DNA from: Streptomyces sp. Go-475
GTDB lineage: Bacteria; Actinomycetota; Actinomycetes; Streptomycetales; Streptomycetaceae
Assembly (NCBI RefSeq): GCF_003330845.1
Contig: NZ_CP026121.1
Coordinates: 8,041,501 to 8,105,500, forward strand
Direction: 5' to 3'
DNA: 64,000 nt
Shown here: positions 35,202 through 42,943 of the stretch, piece after piece
Layout: every line of letters starts with the position of its first letter
Position numbering within the stretch: the first letter of the stretch is position 1
Position numbers and translations under genes: made by a program
Notes under the pieces: model-generated
What the model was told of the DNA's origin: nothing
The model's input: the letters and a program-made list of their open reading frames with translations, nothing else
Databases searched by the model: none

Positions 35202-36274
35202 CGGCCTGGGGAGTGGCGGCCGCGTTCTTGGCCAACGTCCTGTACGCCACCGGGTTCGCCCTGGAAAAGCGAGCGCTCGACCGACTGCCGGCCTTGCGGG
35301 GGAGCCAGCCGGCGCGCGCGTTGCGGCACCTGCTCGGCAGCCGGCTCTGGCTCGCGGGCTGCGCACTGCTCGGCCTCGGCTTCGGCGCGCAGCTGGTGAC
35401 CTACCGGATCCTTCCGATCGCGGCGGCCCAGGGTCTTCTCACCGCAGGACTGGTGCTGCTGCTCCTGCTGACGTCCCGATTGCTCGGAGAGCGTCCCGGC
35501 TGTCGCGAGTGGGGCGGTGCCGCGCTGATCGGCGCGGCGCTGCTGATGCTCGTGGCATCGCTGCACGGAGACCATGGCCAGGTCGGCCGGACAGCGCATC
35601 CGGCCACCCTCCTCGGCGTGTCGCTGCCCGCGCTGGCGGTGGCCGTCGGGCTGTACGCCGACGCGGAACGCCGGGCCCGGCGCCGGCACCGGCTTCCCAC
35701 CACCGGCGTGGTGTACGGCGTGGCCGTGGGCCTCGTGTACGGGGTCAGCTCGCTGGCGACGAAGGGGACGTCGGGGCTGCTGAGCGCACGCGATGCTGTC
35801 GGCTCGGCATGGGCTCTGCTCACCTCGCCCTACCCCTTACTGCTGCTCCTCAGCGCCGGTGTGGGGCTGGTGCTGTCCCAGACCGCGCTCCAACGCCACC
35901 GAGCCACCGTCATCGTTCCCGTCTCCACTGTCGTGACCTGCGTCTTCGCTGCGGTGACGGGGACATACGCGTTCGGTGAACCACTGCCCCAGGACGCGCT
36001 TCACCTGGGGCTCCGGCTGGGCGGCACGGCTGTGGCCGTACTGGTGCTGCTCGTTCTGCCGCGCCACGACCGTCAGGCCGCACCCGCAGGCGCAACCGTC
36101 TCCAAGGAGTTCGAAGATGAAGCCCGACGACCCGCTGCTCAAGATCCTCGCCTGCCCGATCGACAAGGGGCCGCTCGTCCTGCTCGACTCCCAGGACGCG
36201 CTTTACAACCCCCGGCTCGGGCGCCGCTACCCAATCGTCGGCGGGATACCGCAGCTGCTTCCCACGTCGGGTGA
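35198..36274 (+). CDS. EamA/DMT-like membrane transporter with abnormal C-tail
   Basis: 358 residues. The first ~295 contain nine or ten hydrophobic helices of a DMT/EamA-type exporter or flippase-like protein (VAAAFLANVLYATGFALEKRA at the start; AYAFGEPLPQDALHLGLRLG before the last helix). After the last helix (VLVLLVLPRHD) a 60-70 residue Arg/Pro-rich tail is read out of frame through the coding sequence of the Trm112-like gene (158-bp overlap). Such a tail is not expected for the family, so the natural stop may have been lost by a small indel near 36080-36115. A lipid-linked sugar exporter role is plausible in this operon. Confidence 0.8.
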   Translation: MTAWGVAAAFLANVLYATGFALEKRALDRLPALRGSQPARALRHLLGSRLWLAGCALLGLGFGAQLVTYRILPIAAAQGLLTAGLVLLLLLTSRLLGERPGCREWGGAALIGAALLMLVASLHGDHGQVGRTAHPATLLGVSLPALAVAVGLYADAERRARRRHRLPTTGVVYGVAVGLVYGVSSLATKGTSGLLSARDAVGSAWALLTSPYPLLLLLSAGVGLVLSQTALQRHRATVIVPVSTVVTCVFAAVTGTYAFGEPLPQDALHLGLRLGGTAVAVLVLLVLPRHDRQAAPAGATVSKEFEDEARRPAAQDPRLPDRQGAARPARLPGRALQPPARAPLPNRRRDTAAASHVG

Positions 36275-36344
36275 ACCTGACCGCCGCGCCCTCCAGGACG
36301 AAGAGGGACGTACATCACATAGATCTGATGACATTGTGCATTGA
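36117..36344 (+). CDS. Trm112-family small protein
   Basis: 75 residues starting LLKILACPIDKGPLVLLDS and containing RYPIVGGIPQLLP, the Trm112 pattern (LACPxCKGPL and YPxxDGIPxLL). Only one Cys remains, so the zinc site of the classical family is absent. AGGAG lies seven bases before the ATG. Trm112 proteins act as stabilising partners of methyltransferases, and the operon has two. The last ~15 residues (EEGRTSHRSDDIVH) are unlike the family. Confidence 0.75.
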   Translation: MKPDDPLLKILACPIDKGPLVLLDSQDALYNPRLGRRYPIVGGIPQLLPTSGEPDRRALQDEEGRTSHRSDDIVH

Positions 36345-36369
36345 CGATGATGTCGCCAGTGCTGACTAT
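36341..36369 (+). promoter_or_regulatory. Promoter of the PucR-type/TetR regulator pair
   Basis: TTGACG (36341-36346), a 17-bp spacer and GACTAT (36364-36369) are followed directly by CTCATCA. A TGATGA half-site lies just upstream (36326-36331). It shares the layout of the catabolic promoters at 9941 and 18326. It begins inside the last codons of the Trm112-like gene. Confidence 0.5.
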
Positions 36370-36410
36370 CTCATCAATGTCGGAGCCGATGGTGGAGGAA
36401 GGCTGTCGCA

Positions 36411-37127
36411 GTGAGCGAGAACGGCCCCTGCCGAACCCTTCAGAGATTGTTCGCCGAGTGCCCCGGAGAGGTCGGCGAGGCACTGGCCGAACGCGCCGCC
36501 CTCGTCGACTGGAGGTTGCCGGACCGCGTTGCCGTCGCGGAACTGATCAGGCCGGCCCGTGACGCGGTCGCGCCCGCGGTTGCGGCCGACGTGCTTCTCG
36601 ACATGGAACGCGACCGGCCGTTGATGGTGGTCCCCGAGCCGGAGGCGGCCGGCCGGCCCGAGCAGCTGAGGCGGGCTCTCGTGGGCTGGTCCGGCGCAAT
36701 CGGCCCGCCCGTGCCGCTGGCCAAAGCCGCGAAGTCGCTGCGGTGGGCCCAGAAGGCGGTGCGTCTCATCGCGGACAAGCGGCTTCCCGCCGGGGAGGTG
36801 CTGCACTGCGCCGAGTACGGCGAGGCTCTGATCCTGCTGCCGGCGGAAGAACTGGTCGAGAACCTGGCACAGCGCTGTCTCGCGCCGCTCACCGAATGCC
36901 ATCCGGCGCGCAGCCACCGTCTGGAGGAAACGCTGCTCGCCTGGTTGCAGACCCGCGGCGGCGCCCCTGAGGTCGCGGCGCGGCTGGGCATTCACCCGCA
37001 GACCGTCCGCTATCGGCTTCGCCAGATACGTCAGCTCTGGGGCGAGGAGGTCGACGATCCGGATCGGCGCTTCGAACTGGAATTGGTCCTCCGGGCACGC
37101 AGGCTGAGCAGGGGCGCGGCGGTGTGA
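36411..37127 (+). CDS. PucR/CdaR-type HTH regulator lacking an input domain
   Basis: 238 residues. The C-terminal ~60 form the PucR-type HTH: LEETLLAWLQTRGGAPEVAARLGIHPQTVRYRLRQIRQLWG and the ending RRFELELVLRARRL, given here by position at about 170-232. The preceding part (PLMVVPEPEAAG, SLRWAQKAVRLIADKRLP) resembles the GGDEF-like middle domain of this family. Full-length members have another ~150 N-terminal residues for ligand sensing; these are missing. The GTG start follows GGAGGAAGG. PucR/CdaR proteins are usually activators of catabolic genes, and its promoter resembles those of the catabolic operons in this window. Confidence 0.82.
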   Translation: MSENGPCRTLQRLFAECPGEVGEALAERAALVDWRLPDRVAVAELIRPARDAVAPAVAADVLLDMERDRPLMVVPEPEAAGRPEQLRRALVGWSGAIGPPVPLAKAAKSLRWAQKAVRLIADKRLPAGEVLHCAEYGEALILLPAEELVENLAQRCLAPLTECHPARSHRLEETLLAWLQTRGGAPEVAARLGIHPQTVRYRLRQIRQLWGEEVDDPDRRFELELVLRARRLSRGAAV

Positions 37128-37143
37128 TGTGTGGGAGGAAAGC

Positions 37144-37812
37144 ATGGCGCAACCCGGAAGGCGCCCGGCGCAGCAGGAGCGCAGCAGGATCACGGAGCGC
37201 AAGATCCTGGCGGCGGCGCGGCAGGCTCTGGCCGAGGACGGCTGGGAGGGTCTGGCCGTCGCCCGGGTGGCGGCGGCGGCCGGGGTGTCGGTCGGCTCGG
37301 TCTACGGACGCTTCACCGACAAGGACGGCCTGGTCCACGCCGTCCAGCACGACATGCTGGACGAAGTCGACGCCGACCTGCGCGACGCCTTCGCACGGCT
37401 CGGTGAGCGCACCGACACCCCGCCGGCCCAGCTGGTGGCGGACGCGGTGCACGCGCTGGCTGAACAGGTCGCCCGGCACGGTGTGGTGATGGGACGGCTG
37501 ATCCTGTGGGCCGCCGCGGACCCGTCGCTGCGCGAACGCGGCAACGCCACTGGCGCCCTGGCGGAAGAACTGTTCACCTCGCTGGTACTGGATCGCGCCG
37601 ATCAACTGGCCTGCCCCCGCCCGGAGGCGGCGGTGCCCATGGCTTTCCGCGCCGTCAACTCGACGGAGACAGATGCCGTCGAGGCGATCCGTGAGCTCAC
37701 CGGCGGCTTCGGCGTGGGGCGTGCAGCTTGCGCTCAGCGCGGCGTCGCCCACCAGCGGATGCCGCATGCACAGGCGGCCGGGGCTGCCGCAGCCCACGCC
37801 CGTACTACCTGA
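37144..37812 (+). CDS. TetR-family regulator with a foreign C-terminal tail
   Basis: 222 residues from an ATG preceded by GGGAGGAAAGC. The N-terminal HTH (KILAAARQALAEDGWEG, VAAAAGVSVGSVYGRFTDKD) and helical domain look normal to about residue 170 (AVPMAFRAV). The next ~20 residues, NSTETDAVEAIRELTGGFG, match the NAD-domain segment of zinc alcohol dehydrogenases, not a TetR protein. The last ~30 are low complexity. The gene therefore seems fused at its 3' end to a dehydrogenase fragment near 37656. The DNA-binding part should be intact; ligand sensing may be impaired. It is 16 bp downstream of the PucR-type gene. Confidence 0.8.
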   Translation: MAQPGRRPAQQERSRITERKILAAARQALAEDGWEGLAVARVAAAAGVSVGSVYGRFTDKDGLVHAVQHDMLDEVDADLRDAFARLGERTDTPPAQLVADAVHALAEQVARHGVVMGRLILWAAADPSLRERGNATGALAEELFTSLVLDRADQLACPRPEAAVPMAFRAVNSTETDAVEAIRELTGGFGVGRAACAQRGVAHQRMPHAQAAGAAAAHARTT

Positions 37813-38087
37813 CGCAGGCGGCATGGATGGATGCCGGACAGTCCGGATGGGCGACCGCCCAAGAAGGGGGGATGGGGGCTCTGTGCTCACCGCCCTTCTT
37901 CCTCCGCTGCGATGCGGGCGCCTGCGCCCAGCAGGTATGCCTGGCAGAGCGCGTTGAGTTCTTGAAGTTGCCGGTGCCGGGTGATCGGACGGCACCCTGC
38001 GGCGGCCGGGCCAAAGATGACCTGCCACACCTACCGGCAGGCCTTCTACGTCCGCGACCCGGCCGGCACCGTGGTCCTGGTCGGCTG
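37656..38087 (+). pseudogene. Split fragment of a zinc-dependent alcohol dehydrogenase
   Basis: Two blocks that are adjacent in mycothiol/glutathione-type zinc alcohol dehydrogenases are found 316 bp apart. ETDAVEAIRELTGGFG lies at 37656-37712, in frame with the TetR tail. TYRQAFYVRDPAGTVVLVG lies at 38029-38087. In family members they are separated only by a few residues (VVIDAVGRPE). The intervening 37713-38028 has no recognisable gene. Catalytic zinc ligands and the rest of the enzyme are missing. Confidence 0.6.
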
Positions 38088-38771
38088 CGCCCCTGCGTCC
38101 TCGTCCCACGGGAACACGAATCCGCCGCCCACGACGCGATCTCGGCCGAACTGGCCGGCGTGACCATCGGCAACCCCACGGCGGAGGGCGTCCGGATGGG
38201 CGCCGTCGTCAGCCTCGCGCAGCGGGGCGACGTACGGCGGGCCGTGCGCCGGATCGCCGAGTCCGGCCGCTTCGTGTACGGCGACCCCGACAGGGTACGG
38301 GTGATCGACGCGGACGCCGAGCGGGGCGCCTTCCTGGACACCCTGCTCATCTCGGCAGACCCGGAAGCCGCCGCGCCCCACGAGGTCGAGCCGTTCGGCC
38401 CGGCGGCGACCGTGCTGGCGTACCGCGACACCGCCCACGCCACGGACCTGATCGCGCGTGGCCGAGGCAGCCTCGTGGCCTCCGTGGTCGGCGACGACCT
38501 CGCCTGGACGACTGCCTTCGTCCGGGGGACGGCACCCTGGCACGGGCGACTGCACCTGCTGGACTCGACGAACATGGCCCGGACGACCGGCCACGGATCA
38601 CCGCTCCCCGCCCTACGGCACGGCGGTCCCGGGCGGGCCGGCGGCGGCTCGGAGATGGCCGGAACCCGCGGCGTCGTGGACCTGATGCAGCGCACCGCCC
38701 TCCAGGCGTCACCACGGTTGCTCGACTCGCTGTACGGGGAACAGCCGGCCGCGGGCTGCGACACCGTTTGA
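38088..38771 (+). pseudogene. C-terminal part of a PaaZ-like aldehyde dehydrogenase
   Basis: About 227 residues match the C-terminal region of phenylacetate-pathway aldehyde dehydrogenases: LVPREHES, GVTIGNPTAEGVRMGAVVSL, VEPFGPAATVLAYRDT and LLDSTNMARTTGHGSPLP, with a late GGPGRAGGG. The N-terminal cofactor domain and the catalytic Cys region are missing, and the 5' end joins directly to the alcohol dehydrogenase fragment. No start signal is evident. It is a truncated gene left by recombination, still with good codon use, so the event may be recent. Confidence 0.75.
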
Positions 38772-38791
38772 GACCGAGTGTCGTGCGGGTG

Positions 38792-40012
38792 CTACATCGA
38801 GGTGGGCGGGTGCGGGCTGCGGAGCACGAGCAGGGTGATCTCGCTGGGGGCGAAGACGCGGAACGGCGGGCCCCAGAAGCCGGTGCCGCGGCTGGTGTAG
38901 AGGAGGGTGCGGGTGCCGTGGCGGCTCAGGCCGGCGAGGGCGGGCTGGTCGAGGCGGACCAGGTGGTGGAAGGGCCAGATCTGGCCGCCGTGGGTGTGGC
39001 CGGAGAGCTGGAGGTCGATGCCCTCGGCTGCCGCCCGGTCGACGAACTTGGGCTGGTGGGCCAGGAGCAGGACGGGCAGGCCGGGGTCGGCGCCGTCCAG
39101 GGCTCCGGCGAGGTGGGCGCGGTGGCCTGCCAGGCCGGAGGACTCGGCGGTGACGTCGTCCACGCCGGCGACCACGAGGGTGTCGCCTCCGCGTTCGAGC
39201 AGCAGATGGCGGTTGCGCAGCGGCTCCCAGCCCAGCTCGCCCATCAGGTCGACCCAGCCCTGGGCCTCGCTGTAGTACTCGTGGTTGCCGGTGACGTACA
39301 CCCGGGCCCGGGTGGCCCGCACGGTACCGAGGGGGACGGCCTGGGCGCGGCGGCGTGCGGCCGTGCCGTCCGCGATGTCGCCGGTGTGGCAGACCAGGTC
39401 GGCTTCGAGAGTGTTCACCGTCTCGCACACCCGTGCCGACCAGCGGGCGCGGTCGAGCGGGCCGTAGTGGGTGTCGGTGATGAGGACGACGCGGAGGCCG
39501 TCCAACCCGGCACCCAGCCGGGGCAGTTGCACGTCGAGTCGGCGCACGCGTGGCACGCGGCGGGCTTCGGCGTACCCCCAGGCGAGGAGGAGGGCGGACA
39601 CGCCGAGTACGGCCCACGTGACGATGCGGGCCCGGTCCTGACTCCCGCCGACACCGGCCAACGCCAGGGCGAGCCGCAAGGGGACGCCGAGCAGCACGGA
39701 CCAGGTGAACAGAATCCAGCTCGTGCCCAGCAGGGTGTCACCGACGATGGCCGCCCGGTCCTGCTGGCGCCGGCCGTGGCCGCGCATCATCGCGAGCGGC
39801 ATACCGACGAGGCCGAGGGCGAACAGGGCGGTGCCGACCAGGGCGACGGGCAGCGGCCAGTGCTGGCCGGTGTGCAGGAGCACCCAGCAGGGCACGACCC
39901 ACAGCAGGACGGGGGCGATCAGGGGGAGGTAACGCATCAGGCGGAGCAGTCGGCTCTGCCGCGGAGCTCGCGTCTCGCCGTCGGCGGGTCGGGTGTTGCT
40001 GGTGTCGGTCAC
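38792..40012 (-). CDS. Membrane-anchored metallophosphoesterase
   Basis: 406 residues. The N-terminal ~150 contain four hydrophobic helices, and the rest is a calcineurin-type phosphoesterase with ITDTHYGPLD (D-x-H), HTGDIADG, VYVTGNHEYY (GNH(E/D)) and LLAHQP...LSGHTHGGQIWPF. This fits the YkuE/COG1408 group of membrane phosphohydrolases. The catalytic domain is probably outside or at the membrane surface. I chose the GTG start for GGAGGG five bases upstream, over one 24 codons earlier. It stands alone, converging on the dehydrogenase fragment. Confidence 0.9.
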   Translation of the reverse strand: MTDTSNTRPADGETRAPRQSRLLRLMRYLPLIAPVLLWVVPCWVLLHTGQHWPLPVALVGTALFALGLVGMPLAMMRGHGRRQQDRAAIVGDTLLGTSWILFTWSVLLGVPLRLALALAGVGGSQDRARIVTWAVLGVSALLLAWGYAEARRVPRVRRLDVQLPRLGAGLDGLRVVLITDTHYGPLDRARWSARVCETVNTLEADLVCHTGDIADGTAARRRAQAVPLGTVRATRARVYVTGNHEYYSEAQGWVDLMGELGWEPLRNRHLLLERGGDTLVVAGVDDVTAESSGLAGHRAHLAGALDGADPGLPVLLLAHQPKFVDRAAAEGIDLQLSGHTHGGQIWPFHHLVRLDQPALAGLSRHGTRTLLYTSRGTGFWGPPFRVFAPSEITLLVLRSPHPPTSM

Positions 40013-40245
40013 GCTTGCCCTCCCTGACCAGACTGCCGTCTCGCGCACTGTATCCGGTCGCCCTCGGGCCGGCCGGACCGGCATTCCCGTGCGCGGCCCC
40101 GCATGGTCGCGACCTTCAGCTGACCCACTCGCCGTGAGCCCCCGCCTGTCGGGTCACCGCCCGCAGCAGGGGGCGGCTCAGGCCGCCGGCCGCCAGGATC
40201 CCGCCGACGCCGGCGGCGGAGCACGCCGCGAGCACGATCAGGCCG

Positions 40246-40470
40246 TGTGCGTCGAACGACGAGCTGCCGCCGGCCAGCGCCCTGGACTCGATGCGCCGCC
40301 TGGTGCGGGTCCTGCGCGAGGCCGACCAGTTGCTCGCCTCGTCTCCGCGTTCTCCGGAGACGAAGGGCAACGTCCAGCTGCACGTGGCCGCGGCGGCCCG
40401 TGAGGTGCGGCTCGCCCCCGAGGTGGGGACCTCCGCGCAGCGCGTGGTGCAGGAGGCCCTGGTGCCGGTG
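40246..40470 (+). pseudogene. Fragment of a sensor histidine kinase
   Basis: The plus strand reads SALDSMRRLVRVLREADQ and, 25 residues on, RLAPEVGTSAQRVVQEAL. These resemble the end of the HisKA_3 dimerisation region and the N-box start (VxRVVQEALTN) of NarL-type histidine kinases. The flanks do not continue the match. The whole 40013-40800 stretch otherwise holds no gene I can support. Confidence 0.4.
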
Positions 40471-40800
40471 TGGACGCGCGCACGGTCGGCGACTTCACGT
40501 GACCCTTGGCCGCGGCGGGGGCCCTGGAGCGTGAGCGGCACGGTGCAGCGGACGCCCGCCCCGACGGCCGGTCCGCCGACACCGCCGGCAGGCCACCGCC
40601 GGCGCTCAGGTCTGGCTCGGCCCGCCTGCCCGGGCGCGTGGGCGGACCCCGGGCCACACAAGGGGGCGTGTGAGGCCCGGGGCCGCCTGGAAGGCCGTCG
40701 GCGGGGGGAGTGCCGTCGGCCGGGACCGAGCCTTGCAGGTGGGGGAATTGGTCAGTAGCCGCTCTCGGGCACTGAAAAATCGGGGAGCCGAATCAGGACC

Positions 40801-41409
40801 TCATGGCGAGGCGCCAGGTCTTGAAGATCTGGACGACCGTATGCCCGGGTCCTGACGCAGGGCGGCGGCGACCAGGCCTTCGAGGGCCTCGCGCGGTACT
40901 TCCCCGCCGCTCACCAGCCGGTCGAAGATCAGCCCGTCGATACAGGTCAGCAGGGTGTGACTGCGATTCTCGACGTCCGTCACGCCGTGCGCGGCGAGGA
41001 ACAGCCGGACAGCGTCACGGCCGGCGTTCTCGCGGGGTACGAGGATCTCGCGCAGTTCACGGTCGCGGACGCTCTCGAGGGCGCAGGCGTAACGCGCGAG
41101 CGAGCGGCGGCGGCCCTCGCCGGTGAGTCGCTGTCGGGCGAGCAGCACCATGCCGTCCACCAGTTCCTCGACGGTGCGCGGAGGTGGAAGCGATTCGGCC
41201 AGCGTGTGCAGTTCAGCCTGGTCGAGTCGGACCAGGCGTGTGACCAGACCGGTGAGCAGCGCGGCTCGGGTGCGGAAGTAGGCCGACGTGGTGCCGGTCG
41301 GCATGCCCGCCTTGCGGTCGACCGCGCGGTGGGTCAGGCCGCGGATCCCTTCGTCGGCGAGTACGTCGAGAGCCGCGTCCGCGAGGAGGGTGCGCCGATC
41401 CGATGCCAT
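40801..41409 (-). CDS. TetR-family regulator divergent from a flavin monooxygenase
   Basis: 202 residues with an N-terminal HTH (TLLADAALDVLADEGIRG, THRAVDRKAGMPTGTTSAYF) and a helical ligand domain. AAGGAG sits just before the ATG. The gene is divergent from the FAD monooxygenase at 41483, and the 73-bp intergenic region contains two copies of a TCTACA-nn-TGTAGA palindrome, which is strong evidence for autoregulation and control of the neighbour. The effector is unknown. Confidence 0.9.
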   Translation of the reverse strand: MASDRRTLLADAALDVLADEGIRGLTHRAVDRKAGMPTGTTSAYFRTRAALLTGLVTRLVRLDQAELHTLAESLPPPRTVEELVDGMVLLARQRLTGEGRRRSLARYACALESVRDRELREILVPRENAGRDAVRLFLAAHGVTDVENRSHTLLTCIDGLIFDRLVSGGEVPREALEGLVAAALRQDPGIRSSRSSRPGASP

Positions 41410-41416
41410 GACTCCT

Positions 41417-41432
41417 TTCTACACCTGTAGAG
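41417..41432. promoter_or_regulatory. TetR operator 1 (TTCTACA-cc-TGTAGAg)
   Basis: An inverted repeat with six of seven matched pairs around a 2-bp centre, eight bases upstream of the TetR ATG. Binding here would block TetR translation initiation or transcription. It shares its consensus with the second site 34 bp away. Confidence 0.65.
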
Positions 41433-41447
41433 CCTCGGATAGAGTCG

Positions 41448-41469
41448 CCCTTCTACAGATGTAGAAGGG
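41448..41469. promoter_or_regulatory. TetR operator 2 (perfect 10-bp arms)
   Basis: CCCTTCTACA-GA-TGTAGAAGGG is a perfect inverted repeat with a 2-bp centre, ending 13 bp before the monooxygenase ATG. With the site at 41417 it forms a pair whose centres are 34 bp apart, about three helical turns. Confidence 0.75.
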
Positions 41470-41482
41470 TGAGGGCTTCGGC

Positions 41483-42640
41483 ATGGGCAACACGGCAGTG
41501 GTGGTCGGAGGCGGCATCGGCGGGCTGGCCGCCGCGATCGGACTGCGCCGCATCGGATGGGAAGTAACGGTCGTCGAGCGTGCCTCCCGGCTTGAGGACG
41601 CGGGGGCGGGCATCTCACTGGCCGCCAACGGCCTGCGGGCACTGGATGAACTCGGCGTCGGCGACGCGGTACGCGATGCCTCGCGAGGCCAGTACAACGG
41701 CGGCACTCGCACACCACAGGGCGGTTGGCTGGCTCGGATGGACGGCTCGGCGCTGGAGAAGGCGGTGGGTTCACCGATCATGGGCATAGCCCGCTCCACC
41801 TTGCACCGACTGCTCCGCGACTCCCTGCCCGCCGAGGCGCTGCTGATCGGCTCGGAGGCGGACTCGGTCGAGCAGCCCGGCCCCGGGACGGTCCGAGTCG
41901 GCTGCGGCAAGACCGTCCTGGAGGCCGATCTGGTAGTGGCGGCCGACGGCATCGGCAGCAGAGTGCGCAGCCGGCTCTTCCCGGCCCACCCCGGTCCGGT
42001 CCACAGCGGCTCGACGGTGCTGCGTGCCATCACCGAGCAGGCTGTCGACCTGCGCACCGACTTCGAGCTGACGTGGGGGCACGGCGCCGAATTCGGGCAC
42101 ATCGCCTTCCGTGAAGGGCGGGCCGAGTGGCACGCCGTCCTCAGCCTCCCCGCCGGGACGCGGTTCGCCGACCCACTGGGCGAACTGCGCAGACGGTTCC
42201 ATACCTGGCACGACCCGATCCCCGCCCTGCTCGACGCGACCAGGCCCGCCGCCGTGCTGCACCACGACGTCAACGAACTGAGCACACCGCTCCCCTCGTA
42301 CACGGTCGGCCGGATCGCGCTGCTCGGCGACGCGGCGCACGCGATGACACCCCACCTCGGACAGGGTGCCTGCCAGGCGCTGGAGGACGCGGTCACCCTG
42401 GCCGCCGCGCTGGCCGCCGAGCCCACCGTGGACGTCGCGCTCGCCCGCTACGACGCCGAGCGCCGACCGCGCAGCCAGGCCGTCGCGAGGGCCGCCCGGC
42501 AGGCCGGGCGGATGGGCCAGCAACTCTCCCACCCCCTGGCCGTCGCCCTGCGGAACACGGTGCTGCGGCTGACGCCCTCCCGCGCCGCAACGCACATGAT
42601 CCTTCGGCACCACGCCTGGGTCCCACCACGAGTGAGCTGA
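41483..42640 (+). CDS. FAD-dependent monooxygenase (salicylate/PHBH-like)
   Basis: 385 residues. The FAD fingerprint VVVGGGIGGLAAAIGLRRIG begins at residue 5. DLVVAADGIGSRVRS is the DG motif shared with NAD(P)H binding. IALLGDAAHAMTPHLGQGACQ is the GD motif, with the TPHLGQG form of salicylate-hydroxylase/6-hydroxynicotinate-type enzymes. It should hydroxylate or epoxidise a small organic substrate. The substrate is unknown; control by the divergent TetR through the tandem operators suggests induction by a xenobiotic or antibiotic. Confidence 0.9.
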   Translation: MGNTAVVVGGGIGGLAAAIGLRRIGWEVTVVERASRLEDAGAGISLAANGLRALDELGVGDAVRDASRGQYNGGTRTPQGGWLARMDGSALEKAVGSPIMGIARSTLHRLLRDSLPAEALLIGSEADSVEQPGPGTVRVGCGKTVLEADLVVAADGIGSRVRSRLFPAHPGPVHSGSTVLRAITEQAVDLRTDFELTWGHGAEFGHIAFREGRAEWHAVLSLPAGTRFADPLGELRRRFHTWHDPIPALLDATRPAAVLHHDVNELSTPLPSYTVGRIALLGDAAHAMTPHLGQGACQALEDAVTLAAALAAEPTVDVALARYDAERRPRSQAVARAARQAGRMGQQLSHPLAVALRNTVLRLTPSRAATHMILRHHAWVPPRVS

Positions 42641-42727
42641 GGGGGGAGCCGGCGCATCGACGCGACCCCGGCCTGGCGCGCCGTGCCCGCGGCGAGCGGC
42701 AGCCGCTCTCCCTGGGCGGCTTCTTCG

Positions 42728-42880
42728 CCGCTGTGCAGGGGTGTCGTAGTGCTCGGTGAGCTTGTCGAGGATCTCCTCGGCACGGACCGCGAGGCAGCGG
42801 CTGGTCGTCCGGATGCCGGCGTGACGCAGGATGACCTCCACCTCTGCCAGGGTCGGCTCGCCGCCGTTGACCCGCCCGCA
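42728..42880 (-). pseudogene. C-terminal remnant of a tyrosine recombinase (integrase)
   Basis: The minus strand reads LAEVEVILRHAGIRTTSRCL, then VRAEEILDKLTEHYDTPA. This resembles the end of tyrosine recombinases (VxxxLRHxxxxTTxRYL...), with the nucleophile Tyr position in TTSRYL now Cys (TTSRC). Nothing upstream continues the domain. It is a trace of an old integration. Its small size limits confidence. Confidence 0.45.
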
Positions 42881-42943
42881 CCGACTCGCGGCGACTGTGC
42901 TGAACGGGACCGGTCCCCGGGCGGCGCCGATAACCTCCGTGAC

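Noticed and set aside
37713..38028. A minus-strand frame ending AGARIAAEEEGR as a possible protein C-terminus
   Set aside because: The composition is protein-like, but I cannot match it to a family, it has no start, and it lies inside a recombination mosaic.
40013..40245. A hydrophobic minus-strand frame (LIVLAACSAAGVGGILAAGG)
   Set aside because: It is short, without start signals, and probably a by-product of Ala/Gly-rich GC composition.
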